Numbered from the stretch's first letter, positions 1 to 13,948 are shown. The stretch is DNA of 64,000 bases from Acephala macrosclerotiorum (GCA_014904845.1 MU119243.1:1-64000); one strand, 5' to 3'. Translations and numbers: made by a program. Notes: generated by a model from the letters alone, not told the origin.

Positions 1-3000
1 ATAATAATTATTTTATTTTTATTTAATATATAAAATAAATTAATTATAAAATTTATATTAATAATAATAATTAATATATTAATATTAATAAATTTATAAT
101 TATTTTTAATTTTATAATATAAAAAATATAATAAATAATTTATATTTTTTAAATTTAATAAAAAAATAATTAATTTAATTAAAAATATATTAAAAATATT
201 AATATATTTTTATAATATATTTTATTTTTATTTTAATTTTTAAATTTTAAAATATTTTAAAATTTTAAAATTTTTTATTTAATAATTCGTTTAATAAATT
301 AATAATAAACGATTTTTTTTTTTAATATATATATATTTTTTTATAAAAAACTTTCAAATTTTTAAATTTAATAATTTTCTTTTATTTTTAATTAAAAATT
401 AAAATTTTTTTATTTAAATATTTTATAAAAATTTAAAATTAAAATAATAAATTAAATTTTTTTTAATATTTAAAATAAAAATATATTATAAAATTTTTAT
501 AATTTTTATTTTTATATTTAATTTTTATAATTAATTATAATATAATTTTATTAATTTTATAAAAATTTTAATATTATAATTTTATAAAAATTTATTTAAA
601 ATTATTAATTTAATAATTAATAATTTTTTTATTTTAATAAAAATATTAAAATTTTATTTAATTTTTAAATTTTTTATATTTTGATAATTAATAATATTAT
701 TTAATTTTACGTTAAAAATTTAATTTAAAAACGTTTATTTTACGTAATATAAAATTAATATATAATTAAAATTAATATTTAATATATAAAATAAAAAATA
801 ATTATTTTAAAATATATAATATATTTAAATAAATTCGTATTAAAATATATTTTATATTATAATATTTTTTTTGTATTACGATATATAATTTATTTATTAT
901 TAATTATTTTAAATAATTAATTAATTAATATTAATTTCGATTATATTTTAAATATTAAAATATTAAATTTTTATTATTATATTAATATTTTGTATTAATT
1001 ATTATTATTAAAACGAATATTATATAATATTTATATACGATTTAAAATTATAATATTTTTTTTAATTTTTAAAAATTTAAAAATATTAATAATAAAAAAA
1101 TTCGAATTTTTTATTATATATATTAAAATTTAAAATTTAAAATATAAATATATTTTTAATTTTATATTATTTTTTTTAATTAAAATATGTAATAAATATA
1201 TATATATATATATTTTAATCTTAATAATTTTTATTATATTTATTTTTTATTTTAATTAATTTTTATTTATTTATAAAATTAATATAAATTTTAATTATTA
1301 TAAAAAAAATAAAAAAAATAAAAAATAAAAATATAAATTAATAATTAAAATTAAAAAAAATTATTAAATTATTTATTTAATTATTTTAAATTTAAATTAT
1401 AAATTTTTATTTATTTATATTATATTTTAAAAAAGCGTATTTTATATAATTAATAAATTTTTATTTATAATATTAATCGCATTATATAATTATTAAAAAT
1501 ATTAATAATTTAACACATTTTAAATACAATTAAATTTTTATAATATAATATTTTAATTAATTTAAAAATTATTAAAACGTAAAAATTTTTTAAAATTAAT
1601 TTATTATAATTAAAAAATTATTAATAAAATTAATAATTATATATTTTTAATTTATAATTTATATAATTAATTAATAAAAATTAATTATATTTTTATATTT
1701 TTAAAAATATAATTTAAAAAAAATAAAAAAATATAATTTTTATTTATTTTAATTATTAAATAATATATTAAATTTATAATTTTAAAATAATATTATTAAT
1801 ATATAAATCGCTTATAAATATAAATATTTTAATTATTTTTATATTAATTAAAATATAATTAATAAATTAAAAACAATATTTAATCAATAAATAAATATAA
1901 TATATATTTTATAAATTTATTATTTTTAATATTAATTAAAATAATTTATAATATTTAAATTTATAAATTATAATATTAATAATTTTAAATATTTTTTTAA
2001 TTTTTATAATTAAAAAATATAAATTTTATATTAAAAATTTTATTTTTAATTTAAAAATATAATATTTATAATATATAACGAATTGATATATATTTATTTT
2101 TATAATATTTTTATTGTTTTTTATTTTTTATTTTTTTAAATAATTTTCGAAAATATAATTTAATTATAATTAATTTATAAAATAATTATACAATATATTT
2201 TTCGTTTATAATTATTAAAAATTTATATAATTTTTTATATTATTTATATTTTTTAAAAATTAAAATTATTATAATATTAAAATTGTTTTTTATTATTATT
2301 AATTTAAATTTATTTAAATTTATTATTATTTATAATATTTTTTTTAATATAATTATATAAATTTATTATAATAAAATATAATATTATTTAATTTTTTTAA
2401 TTAAATTATATATTTTAATTAAAAAGATTTTTTATTTTTATTATTATAATTTTTATTTATTATTTAAATTTTATAAACGTAAAAATTTTTTAATATTATA
2501 AATTAAAATTTTTAATAATTTTAAATACGTTTTATATTATTTATATAAATATTTTTATAATAAATTTAATATTTTAAAATTTTATAATAAAATTTATAAA
2601 TTATAAAATCGCGTTATTATTTAAATATATAATTTTAATAATTATTAAATAATTAAATTTATAATTATTTATTAAAAAAATTTATTAATTTAATTTAATT
2701 ATTTAAATATAAAATTTTTTATAAATTATTATATTAATAATTATTTAAATTTTTTAAATATTTTTTATTTTTTATTTAAAAAAATTTTTATAAATATAAT
2801 ATTTTTTATTTTTAAAATAATTATTTTAATTATATTTATTATATTTTTTAATATTATTATAAATTTATAAAATATAATTTTTTAATAAAAAATTTTTAAA
2901 TAATATTTTATAAAATTTTTATTTTTTTATTTTTTTATTTTAATATATTATTAAAATATATAATATTTTGAATTTAATTTTTATATATTTAATAATTTTT

Positions 3001-6000
3001 TTAAACGAATAATTATAATTAAAAATATTCTTTATAATATTAATTTTTTATTATTATAAATTAAATAAATAATTTTATTTTAATTATTAACGTTTTAAAT
3101 TAATTTGTTTTTTATTTTAATAATATTTTTAAAATTTTAAAATTTATTTTTTTATTTTTTTAAATTAAAATTTTTTAAATTTAATATTAATTTAATTATT
3201 AAATAATAAATATTTTTTATTTAAATTTTTATTATAAATTTAATTTAAATTTTAATTTATAAAATTTATTTAAATTTAATTTTTTATATTCGTTTTTATT
3301 ATAATATAAATATATTTTAAATAATATAATATTTTTTTTTTAAAAAAAATGTAATATATAATATTTATTATTATTTAATTTATTAATTTTTTTATTATAC
3401 GTAATAAACGTAAATTAAAAAAAACGTAATTAAAATTTTAAAAATCGTTTTTTTAAACTTTTAATATTATACGTAAGAATTTTTAAGTATTAAAAAAAAT
3501 ATAAAACGTAAAATTTTTAAATATTAAAAAAAATTAAATATATATTTTTTATATAAATATTTCTTTTAATTAAAATATGTAATAAATACGTATATATATT
3601 TTAATATATATTATTATATTAATATTATAATTTAATAATTATATTATAATTATAATGTAATTAAAAAATATATATATTATTTTTAATATTATATTTAATA
3701 TTAAATTTAATTTAATTTTTTAATATAATAAAAAATATTAAAATATTTTAATTATATTTTAATTTAAAATTATAATTTTAAATTTTTAAAAAAATCGTTT
3801 AAAATCTTTTATTAATATATTAAATTATATAATATTTAATAATAAAATTTAAATAAAATATATAAAAAATTATAATTATTTAAATTTTTAAATTTGTATT
3901 ATATTTAATAATTATTAAAACGATTTATAAAAATATATATTATTTTTTTTTAATATATAATAAATACGATTTAAATAAAAATATAAATTATTAATTATTA
4001 TTAATTTTTTATATATTTAATATTTATTTAAATAAAATATAAATATTAATTAATTAAAAAATATAATTACTATATTAATATAAAATTCATATAATTAAAT
4101 TTTAAAAATAATATTATTTTTTTAATATATTTTAATAAATTTTTTATATAATTATTTAATTAAAAATTTTAAAAATTGATTTTAAAAACTACTATATATT
4201 AATTATTTATTAATAAATTATTAATAATAAACGTTATATAATAATTACATATTTAATTTTTTAAAATATAATATAAATATTATTATTAGATAATATATTA
4301 ATATTATAAATTATAATTTATTTTAAATTTTTAATTATTATTATTATTATTATATTAACTTTTTTTTAATATATATTTTATTTATTAATTTGCAAACGTT
4401 TTAAATTTAATAAAATAATTAATATATAATAATTAATACGTATTTAAATAATTAAAAAATTTAATATTTTAAATTTATATATTTTAATTAATTTAAATTT
4501 TTTTATTAATATATAAAATATATTATAATTTGTTTTTATAATTTTATTTTATTTTTTAATTTATTAATTATATAAATATTAAAAAAATATATAATTTTTT
4601 TATATTATATTTTAAATATTACAATTATTTAATTTATAAAATTAAAATATAATTTTATTTTATATAATATTTAATTTTTATTAAATTTACAATAATTTTT
4701 TATTAATTTTTTATTTAATTTTATATATAATTTTAATATAATTAAATAATGAAATTTAATATATTATAAAATTTAATTAAAAATAAACGAAATTTAAACG
4801 AGCATTTTAATTTTTAAAAATAATTTTAAATAAAAATATTAAATTAATTTTTTTTAATAAAAATAATTATAAAATCAAATTTTTATTTGTTTTTTTAATA
4901 TATTAAAAAGCGCGAAACGCCGTTAAAACTTTAGTATTATATAAATAATTTTATAATTTTTAAATATATAAACATAATATTTATTAATAATATTATTTTA
5001 TATAATTAATTAATACGAAATTAAAATTAAAATTAAAATTAAAAAAACAAATATATATTTTATAATATATTAAATATTTTTAATTAATATTTTATTAATA
5101 AAATATTAAATTAGAAAACAAATTATATAATTTAAATATAATAAATAATATTAAATTTATATTAATTATATTTTTTTTAAAAAATCAAAATATAAAAATA
5201 ATAATTTACATATAAAAAAAAATAATAATATTAAAAAATAATATAAAAAGAAATTAGAATAAAAAGTTTTAATTAAAAAAAAATAATTAAAATAATTTTT
5301 ATTTAAAAATTTTTTAAATAAATAAAATATTATATATATATAATAATATTATAATAATAATAAAAATTATTACGAATTATACAATTCGTAATATATAATT
5401 AAATTAATATTTAAAATATTAATATATAAATTTATTTAATTAAATATTTAAAAAATTAATTATAAATTAATCAAAAAATTTATTATATATAAATATAATA
5501 AAATTAATAATTTTTTATTTTTTATTTTATTTGAATTATTTATAAAAAGAATTTATATTAATTTTTAATTTTTAATTTTATATATTATTTAAATTTAAAA
5601 TATTTAATTTTTTTTTTATATTATTTAATAATTTAAAAATAATTTTAAATATTAATATTATAAAAATATAAATGAAATTTTTTTTAATTATAAATAAAAA
5701 AAATATAATAAAAATTAATATTATTTTAAATATTATAATTTTTAAAATTATAATTATTTATATTTAAAAAAAATAAAAATTATTATAATATATTTTTAAT
5801 AATAATAATTATTAATAAATTTTATAAAAAATTATTAATAAATATAATAATAATAAATAAATTAAAAAATAAAAATAAAAAATAAAATATTTAAAAATTA
5901 TATTATAATAATAAAATAATATTTATTATTTTTATATATATAATTTAAAATTTTAATTATTTATTATTATGAAATAAAATTTTAAATTTGTTAAAATAAT

Positions 6001-9000
6001 AAAAATAAAAATTAAATAAAAATTAAATATAAAAATAATATATTTTAAAAATTTAAAACTTTTTAATATATATTATATTTTATAAATTTTATAAAAAATT
6101 ATAAAATTTTTAATTTAAACGTTTTTTAAAAATTTAAAAATAAAATAATATTAAAATAATAATTTTAAATTTTATTAAATAATAAAACTTTTAATATTTA
6201 AAATAAAAATATTTATAAAATTTTATATTATTAAATTTTTTTTTTTTAAAATTTTCGTTTTTTATATTTAATTATTATAATTAATTTAATTAATTCAAAT
6301 TATTTTATTTAATATATAATTTTAAAAAAAAACTTTTTAAAAACTTTTTTAAAAATTATATAATTATAAAAATTTTAATATTTAAATAATTATTTTTATT
6401 AAATATAATTATATTTTATTAATTTATATAATAATAAATTAATAAAATCGTTCAAAATGTAATATTTAATAAAATTTAATTAAATTTTATATAATTTAAA
6501 TTAATTAATAAATAAAAATTATAAATATAACTATAATTATAAAATTTTAATATTTTTTTTTTTAAATATAATATATTTATTAAAATTTTGAATAAATTAA
6601 ATAAATCGCTATTATTAATAATTATAATAATTTATTATTAATTTTAAAATAACGTTTATTAATTTTAAAATAATATTAATTAATTATTAATAATTATTAA
6701 TAGTATTAAATAAAAATTAAAAAAATTAAATTAATATTATTAAATTATTTTAATTATAAAAGTTTTAATATTTTTTAATATTTTTTTTTTTAATAATTCG
6801 ATTTATAATTATTATAATATAAATAATTAAATATTCGATTAATTTTTTTTTAATATTTTTTAATCATTTAATTTAATAATCGTATTTTAATATTAATTTT
6901 TTAATATTTTTATATATAAATAATATTTAAAAGTTTATTATTTTATTAATTTATAAAGTTTATTTTAAAAAATTTATATACGAATAATAATATTACGTAA
7001 TTATATAAATAAATAAATATTATAAAATTTGTCGTATTTAATTAATTATAATTAAAAATTTTAATTAAATTTATATAAAATTATTTATTATTAAAAGTAT
7101 TAATATTATATATATATAAAAAAAATATAATATAAAAAATTAAATTTTAATATTTTAATATTTTTATTTTTAATTTTTAATATTATTAATTTAAAAAAAT
7201 AATTAAAATTTTAAATAAAAAAATAAAAAAATAATTATTATTATAAATTATTTCAAAATTAAAAAAATTATAATTTATTTTTAAATAATTAATATTTTTA
7301 TTTATTAAAAATTAATTATAAAAATATTGATTTATTTATATTAAAATAATTTAATTATAAAATATTTAAAAAATTTTTTATTAAAAATTATTAATTAATT
7401 AATATAATTATATAAAAAATTTAATTATTTTTAAAAAACGTTAATATTTCTTTTATAAATAAATAAATAAATAAATAAAATAAAATAAATTTTAAATTTT
7501 AAAAATTGTATTTAATTAATTATAATTATAATTTTTAATATTTTTATATAAATTATTTAATAATACGTATTTATATTTTTTTAATATTATTAATTTAATT
7601 TTTATTAAAAATTAAAAACGTTAATTATTATTAATTTAATAAACGGATTAATAATATTAAATATAAATTTTAATTAATTTTTAAAATTATAAATATTTTT
7701 ACGTTTTTTTAATTAATTTATTTTAAACGTTTAAAATAAAAATATAATAATTTTTATAATTTTATAAATTAATTCGTTTAAATTATTATAATAATTTTAA
7801 AAAACGTATTTTTTAAAATTGTAATATTATTTTTAAATAATATAAAAATTAAAAAACTTTATACGAATTATAATAACGAATTAATATTTTTAAAAATTTA
7901 TTAATTTTTAAATATATTTAAAATTTAAATAAAATAATAAATTAAATTAAAAATTTTTAAATTTATATAAAATTTTAAAATAAATTAAATATAATAATAT
8001 TTTTAAAATTAAAATCTTTATTAAAATTTATATTTATTTTAAAATATTAATTATTAAAAAAACAAATTTTTTAAATAAATAAATAAATAAATAATTATTA
8101 TAATATTTTTATAAAATTTATTTATAACGATTTTAAAAAAACTTTAATAAATAAAAAATATTAATAAAATTATTATAATTAAAAAATTGAAAATAAATAT
8201 ATAAAATAAAAATATTTATTTTAATTATTAATTTAAATAAAATATTTTAAATTTTTTATTTTTAATATAAAATTTTTTTTATAAATTTCTTTATTTAATT
8301 TATTATATAATATAATTTTTCAATTTTTTTATTTATTTTATAAATAATAATTTTTATATATTATATTTTAAATATTTTTATTTCAATTTCTAAAAATTTA
8401 ATAATATAATATTAAATTTTATTAAATTTATTTTAATTATAATTTTAATAATTAAAAATATAAAATATAATTTAAATAATTCAAAAAATTTTAAAACGTA
8501 TTTATTTAAATTTTTATTATAATTATAAGTTTTTTATATTTTATTTTTCAATATTTATTTTATTATAATAATAAAATATATTATTATAAATTAAATTTAT
8601 TAATTAATTAAAATAAAATAAAATTATATATTAAAAATATATAATTAATATTATTTTAAAAAATATATATATAAAATAAAACAAAATTTAATTATAAATT
8701 ACAATTATAAAATATTAAATTTTTTTATATTTATAATTAATTAAATATTAAATTTATAATATATTATATTACGTATTTTTTATTTATATTTAAATCGTTT
8801 TTAAAATTTATTAACGTATTAAAATATAATTTAATACGTTTATATATTATATTATTATTATAAAATTTATTAAAAAATTTTAATATTATTAATATAAAAA
8901 TAAATTTATATATTATAATAATATAAATTATTTACGTATTTTTGATTTATATTATTAAAAAAAATTTTTTTGAATATTAATAAAATGCGTTTAAAATAAT

Positions 9001-9150
9001 TTATAAATTATTAATTTTACATATTAAAAAAAAATAAAAAAAATTTATTTATTAATATTTTATATATTTTTACGTAAATTATTAAAAAAATATATAATTC
9101 GTAAAATCGTAAATAAAATTATAATAATTATATTTTTTAATTAAAAAGTC
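1..9150. repeat. RIP-like AT-rich desert
   Basis: Almost pure A/T. No gene or ORF of note is visible on either strand. The few C and G bases lie mostly as CpG (acg, tcg, cga, cgt). This is the expected end state of heavy RIP acting on CpA/CpT/CpC while sparing CpG in old repeats. A ~40-bp direct repeat (about 1177-1218 and 3567-3605, core aattaaaatatgtaataaat) hints at remains of a repeated element. The boundary with normal-GC sequence near 9150 is abrupt. Whether it is a transposon nest, a pericentromere or a subtelomere cannot be told from sequence alone. Confidence 0.8.
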
Positions 9151-11437
9151 TTTATTCTAAGTGTAAAAAAGTGTTTATATGCACCCATTTAAGGGTCACG
9201 GTATAAGTGGGGCCGTCTACTGGTCATTTACGGACCCGGGCCCAACGAGAAGCGCTTTTAGTAATATGACGAGCTCGTTAAGAAACCGTCAGCAATTCAT
9301 CACGGGTTCGCTTGCCTTCATGAATCATTACAGCTTCGACGGCGTTGATCTGGACTGGGAGTACCCCCAGGTCGACGATAGAGGAGGTGTCACGGCGGAT
9401 ATGGAAAATTATGTTTCTCTTGTGACAGAGTTGCAAGCTGCTCTTGGTAAGTTGCTTTCTCAATCTCGAGTCTGTCAACATGGTTATAGCTGACCAAGAA
9501 TCAATCAGGCACGAAATACGGCATCTCCATGACTCTCCCGACATCCTACTGGTATCTCTAACACTTTGATCTCAAGAACATTGCCCCAAGCGTTGACTGG
9601 TTCAATTTCATGACCTATGATCGTAAGCGAGCCTACCATTCCTTCAAGGACGTTTTCGAGTCTGTGTTGGGCTAACAGAAAGAAGTTCATGGCGTTTGGG
9701 ATGCAGCTTCCCTATTTTTAGGTCCTTACATCAACCCGCATACAAATGTCACCGAGATTGATATGGGCTTGGATTTGCTTTGGCGTGCTGGTGTTGAGCC
9801 TGCGCAAGTTAACTTAGGACTCGCGTGTGTAAGCAAGTTCAATTTGTTTCTGTGAACGAGGATATACTAACTTCAAATCAGTATGGAAGGAGCTTTACAC
9901 TTTCTGACCCATCGTGCAGCACTCCAAATGGAGTGTGTCAATTCACAGGAGGTGCGAACGCTGGCCCCTGCACGGATGCCAGCGGGATCTTGGGTCTGGA
10001 AGAGATCGAAAACATCATCTCAACGAACAGCCTCACACCCGTTTGGGATAAAACAGCCGCTGCCAAATGGATAACTTGGGATAGCAACCAATGGGTGAGC
10101 TATGACGACGATGATACTTTCCAACAAAAGAGAACATTTGCAAACTCGCGATGCCTCGGAGGTACTATGGTAAGGGATGATTCGAAGAAAACCTTTGAAT
10201 ACGCTAACCGTGACACAGATTTGGGCCATTGATCAAAGAAACCAGACCGCTGATAACGGGCTCGCAGCCGCTCCGTAAGCTTTTCCCGCTACCTTCTCCC
10301 CATTTGCGTTGGTCCTTGCCCCCTTCATAACCATTTCTATACCGCCAAACTGACTTATTTGCGTCAGCGGTATCACAACTCAAAATCAAGTCGATGCTAA
10401 ACACATGAGCGACAATCTGGCAGCAGGAGTTACCTGCTATACTACCGACTGCAACGTCGATTGCAAAACGGGTACAAACGAAGTGACACAAATGGATGGA
10501 CAGCCAAATCAACTATCCACTAATGGCCGCTGTAGCGCTGGCCAGCACCGCAATCTTTGGTAAGCAAATCTGAGTTCATTTACTGCTTTCAAACAAGCTG
10601 CTTCAGTTTCTTTTTCAAAAGAGTCGGACGTTGAATCAGGAATGAATAACGTGTGCTAACAATCCGAAACATACAATTGTGCAGACGGGGCCACGATGGG
10701 CACTTGCCAGTGGCGCGGGTACCATGGAATGGGTCTCTCATGCATGGGCGGTTGCGCGGACGGAGAAACTGAAATTGTGAAGGACACCAACAGTTTTGAT
10801 AATCGAAAGGCGCCTAGGCGTGCACAGGTGGTACACAAAGTTATTGCTGCAAAGGCTTCACGCCAGCGCCATCGGGGAGCGACCTCCAAACTCAGGCTGA
10901 AGACGCAGCGAAAGCAGCAGCTGAAGCTGTTGCTGAACAAGCGGCTCTTGACATCGCTGCCAAGGCGTTCTGTCGTCTGGCTGTTCCAGCATTGCTTGCT
11001 CCTCTGGAACTGCTTGAGGATGTTATTCCTTTTATTGGTAAGTTCAACCTTCTCTTCAACCTTGCCGCTTCCGTCTCTCTGTCACTTTCAATTCAAGGCT
11101 GACTATTGTCCTTGCAGGCGAGATCTTGGACATTGCCGAGATTGCTGCTACCCCAGCACTCATCAATCTGTGTGTCAAGGACGTCGAAAAAGAAGGCCAA
11201 GCCGAATTCAAGGTATTCGGCAAAGAACATACGCTTTCTATGGATAAACTAACAGCTATAAAAGAGTCTCGGCCTATCGAATCAAGCCACTCAACTCCCA
11301 GCACCAGCTCCTGTGGGAATTCTGCAAAAAGAGCAGATAACAACGGCTGGTGTGACCCCTCAGTTCACAAAAAAGTCATCACTGCCGTCGTTGATGATTT
11401 CGGTCCCACAAACCCTGTTCATCCCATGCTCTGCGCC

Positions 11438-11445
11438 ATCTATGG
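11438..11445. other. 8-bp target-site duplication, left (atctatgg)
   Basis: Identical to 12915-12922. Removing one copy plus the element restores the chitinase reading frame (Ala-Ile-Tyr-Gly-Gln). Confidence 0.9.
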
Positions 11446-11939
11446 TAGGCTGCTCGCAAAAAAACCATGGGGTGTAGAGCCCCATTTCTACTCCACTCCA
11501 TGGGGTGAGTCTGGGTGGAGTTTTTTTTTAAGAATCTCCTACGAGTGGAGTTCTATTTTTAGTCCTCTACCCATGGAGCTCCATGGGGCTTCATCTAAAA
11601 ATAGAATATTCATAAAATGTAGTATTGTCGTTTCGGATTAAAACTAGTCTAGTCACGTGATTAAACCAAGGATTTATTAAGTAATTTAGTATTTAATATT
11701 TTTAGGTAAAATTTTATGTAGTTTACAAATGCGTAAAATAATCTTAAATTTACTATAATATTTATTAATTTAATTAGTAAAATAATTAGTAAAATGAAAA
11801 AAGTGCAATTTAAATTAAAGTTTTAAGATTATTTAAGTCTTAAACTTTAAATTAAATCCCATGCAAATAACTCTCAATTTTTTACCGCGATCATTTTTTA
11901 GTTTGCGAATCGATTTTCTCGATTCTCGAAATATAAATA

Positions 11940-12054
11940 NNNNNNNNNNNNNNNNNNNNNNNNNNNNNNNNNNNNNNNNNNNNNNNNNNNNNNNNNNNNN
12001 NNNNNNNNNNNNNNNNNNNNNNNNNNNNNNNNNNNNNNNNNNNNNNNNNNNNNN
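11940..12054. other. Assembly gap (115 N)
   Basis: A run of N inside hAT copy 1. The ~31 bases immediately before it (from about 11909) and after it (from 12055) are identical (atcgattttctcgattctcg and onward). The gap may hide a tandem repeat or be an overlap artefact of scaffolding. Confidence 0.95.
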
Positions 12055-12269
12055 ATCGATTTTCTCGATTCTCGAAATATAAATACACGAATACGAAGTT
12101 TTTAAAACGGTCTAATCAAATTTGAAATCGATTAAATGATCATCGAATAAACGAGCAAATCGCGAAAATATCGAAAATGAAAATGAATATATTTAAAATT
12201 AAAACGCTTAAAGACTCAAAGTTCAACGCTCGAAAGCTCGAAAGTTCGAAAGCTCAACGCTCGAAATAT

Positions 12270-12480
12270 TACGAGAAGCTCTTTCTCTATACACTAGTGC
12301 CTCAGGCACTAGTCTAGTCACGTGTCACGGACTATATAGCCCGTAGTAATACTTCTTAGTTGAATTAAACTCTTTACTACTATTACAATACTACTATTTA
12401 TACGTAATACGAAAGCTCAACTCGAAATATATTACGATATACGGTGTAATAATAAACACGTGATTTTAGTTTTTACTTAT
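12270..12480. repeat. Dispersed repeat unit A
   Basis: It contains a near-palindrome actagtgcctcaggcactagt (about 12295-12315), a CACGTG motif and a TATATAG box followed by a pyrimidine-rich stretch. The same arrangement recurs in RIP-mutated form at about 26520-26680. Alignment with hAT copy 2, which lacks it, indicates that it is an insertion inside copy 1. The LTR-like layout (TATA box, tgtcacgg start) suggests a solo LTR, but no clean TG..CA ends or TSD could be fixed. Confidence 0.5.
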
Positions 12481-12914
12481 TTAAAACTATTATCGTAGTT
12501 TAAAAAAAAGTATTTTTATTATTATTATTATTATTATTATAACGTTTATTATAATAAAATATATTCTTAGTTTAATTACGTAATTTGACTAGTTTTAAAT
12601 CGAAATAATAATATTAATTTAGTTTTATATTATTATAATATATTACATTTAAAAACTTTAATTATAATTATATTTATTTTATAATATTTATTATTTTATT
12701 AATTTTTTTACTAATTTTTTTATTAATTTTTTTAAATTAAATTTTAATAAATATATTTATATTTTTATACAATTTATGCATTCTCTATAGGGGCCCCATA
12801 AAACCCATAGAGGATCCGTGGGTAGAGGACTAATATATTTTCGCCTCATAGGAGACTCGTGAGTAAGGGGGAAATTTTAAAACTCCACTCCATGGGTCCC
12901 CCGCGAGCAGCCTA

Positions 12915-12922
12915 ATCTATGG
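12915..12922. other. 8-bp target-site duplication, right (atctatgg)
   Basis: Pairs with 11438-11445 and flanks the hAT-like copy 1. Confidence 0.9.
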
Positions 12923-13603
12923 TCAGGCGTGTTACAATTACCGATCCATCGCTAATCTAGATGACTCCTTTGCGACCCTGACGTGTGCATACCATAGAGT
13001 CGCTAACACGCAACGACCTATTTCTAAAACCTATGTCCAACAGCACAAGACGACGCTATGGGACCGGCTTATAGCCAACGTACCACAGGGACCTCCAGCT
13101 GGGTGTTCGCCCGACGAATTCCCTCCAGCTGTAACGGCGGATATAAACGATGGGTACAGTTCGATTGAATCAACCACCAGCATGGCTCCTCGCGTCCCCG
13201 CAGATCGTGGGCAAAGGATCCGTTACCTTGCAGCCGCTGAAAACGAGCCAGCGGGGAAAATCTTCAACAAATGCGGCGGTGGTCCCGAGTGGACTTTGGA
13301 CAATCCTCTTGAATCGGTCACTGCACCCGGTCGTCGAGCAATCGAAACCACCTACACCAAGTACCGAGCCGTGTATACCAGGTCGCGCTTCACCATGAAC
13401 TTTGCTGGTTTGGATAACCCAGCTGATGATGGCATACCTAAAAATCCATGTATCCCCACCGCCAACGCCGTTGTACACCCGGGTTTCCAGCTCTTGAACG
13501 GGGATGAGTGGTTCAATGCCGCCGCTAACGCGGCCGAAAAGCTCTATACTGTCAATTATGCAAGTACACCCACCAAACGAGATTGGATTGAGGGCCGTGG
13601 CCT

Positions 13604-13948
13604 ATGATTGGCGGCAACTCCAGCCCTGTCGCCTCTCCTGAGGAGCTTCGTCGGGAATTTGGTTTCGATTCTTGCAGCGATGATTCGTGCAGCAGAGAGT
13701 TGAGAGCCTTGAGAGCCGTTTCCGAGACCGTGAGGGAAGATTCCTTGCCACCCACGAAACCTAGCTCAGTCAATGCTGAGGCTACACCGATCTCAGTCAA
13801 CGAAAGCGTTATTGTTCGAGAGGAGCCGATACTAATAAGCTTGCCGGGTTCGAATTCGATAGACGCCGAGTTTCCTACAGACACAGGAAAAGCTGCAAGC
13901 ATGCCTAAAAAGTTTCCAAAGTTTTCAAGAGGAAGAGGGAAACACTAG
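13604..13948 (+). CDS. Small hypothetical ORF overlapping chitinase stop
   Basis: A 114-codon ORF whose ATG overlaps the chitinase stop (ATGA at 13604-13607). The product would be Ser/Glu/Pro-rich with a basic C-terminus (KKFPKFSRGRGKH). No domain is recognised. It may be a chance ORF, or the out-of-frame original C-terminus of the chitinase if a frameshift created the TGA. No signal peptide or membrane segment is seen. Confidence 0.3.
   Translation: MIGGNSSPVASPEELRREFGFDSCSDDSCSRELRALRAVSETVREDSLPPTKPSSVNAEATPISVNESVIVREEPILISLPGSNSIDAEFPTDTGKAASMPKKFPKFSRGRGKH

Larger units (their letters stand above)
11446..12914. mobile_element. hAT-like non-autonomous element, copy 1
   Basis: It is bounded by a perfect 12-bp terminal inverted repeat, taggctgctcgc at 11446-11457 and gcgagcagccta at 12903-12914. 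An 8-bp target duplication, atctatgg, lies at 11438-11445 and 12915-12922. The 8-bp TSD and the TA(A/G)NG-type terminus are diagnostic of the hAT superfamily. The ends are normal-GC while the interior is AT-rich and RIP-like. No transposase can be read. The interior contains a 115-N assembly gap and a segment (about 12270-12480) shared with 26520-26680. Its right arm, reverse-complemented, matches the left half of copy 2 at 16647. Confidence 0.9.
9179..13607 (+). pseudogene. Class V (GH18) chitinase pseudogene, hAT-interrupted
   Basis: The GH18 catalytic motif FDGVDLDWEYP (about 9343-9370) marks a chitin-hydrolysing enzyme of the large multidomain fungal class V type. Exons can be followed: introns at 9447-9508, 9623-9685, 9829-9881, 10170-10218, 10275-10367 and 11038-11117 all have GT..AG and rejoin family-like sequence (for example MTYDLHGVWD across 9622/9686). 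The catalytic domain is followed by Cys-rich and Ala-rich regions and a C-terminal segment with a CSPDEFPPA motif (about 13107-13133), reminiscent of the NucA/NucB-like domain of such chitinases. Defects: the 5' part (signal peptide, LysM region) is lost into the AT desert; there is a TAA stop at 9559-9561 where the family has Gln; the splice near 10560-10685 does not close in frame; there is a frameshift near 10805-10822; a transposon is inserted at 11446. The reading frame resumes exactly after the transposon and ends at TGA 13605-13607. It is dead as a gene. Confidence 0.88.

Noticed and set aside
1..9150. Mitochondrial DNA or NUMT as source of the AT desert
   Set aside because: No mitochondrial gene, tRNA or rRNA motif is visible, and CpG-restricted C/G fits RIP better.
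9278..9690. Minus-strand ORFs over the chitinase
   Set aside because: Antisense shadows of the chitinase exons without motifs.
11861..12088. ORFs spanning the N run
   Set aside because: Produced by translating unknown bases.
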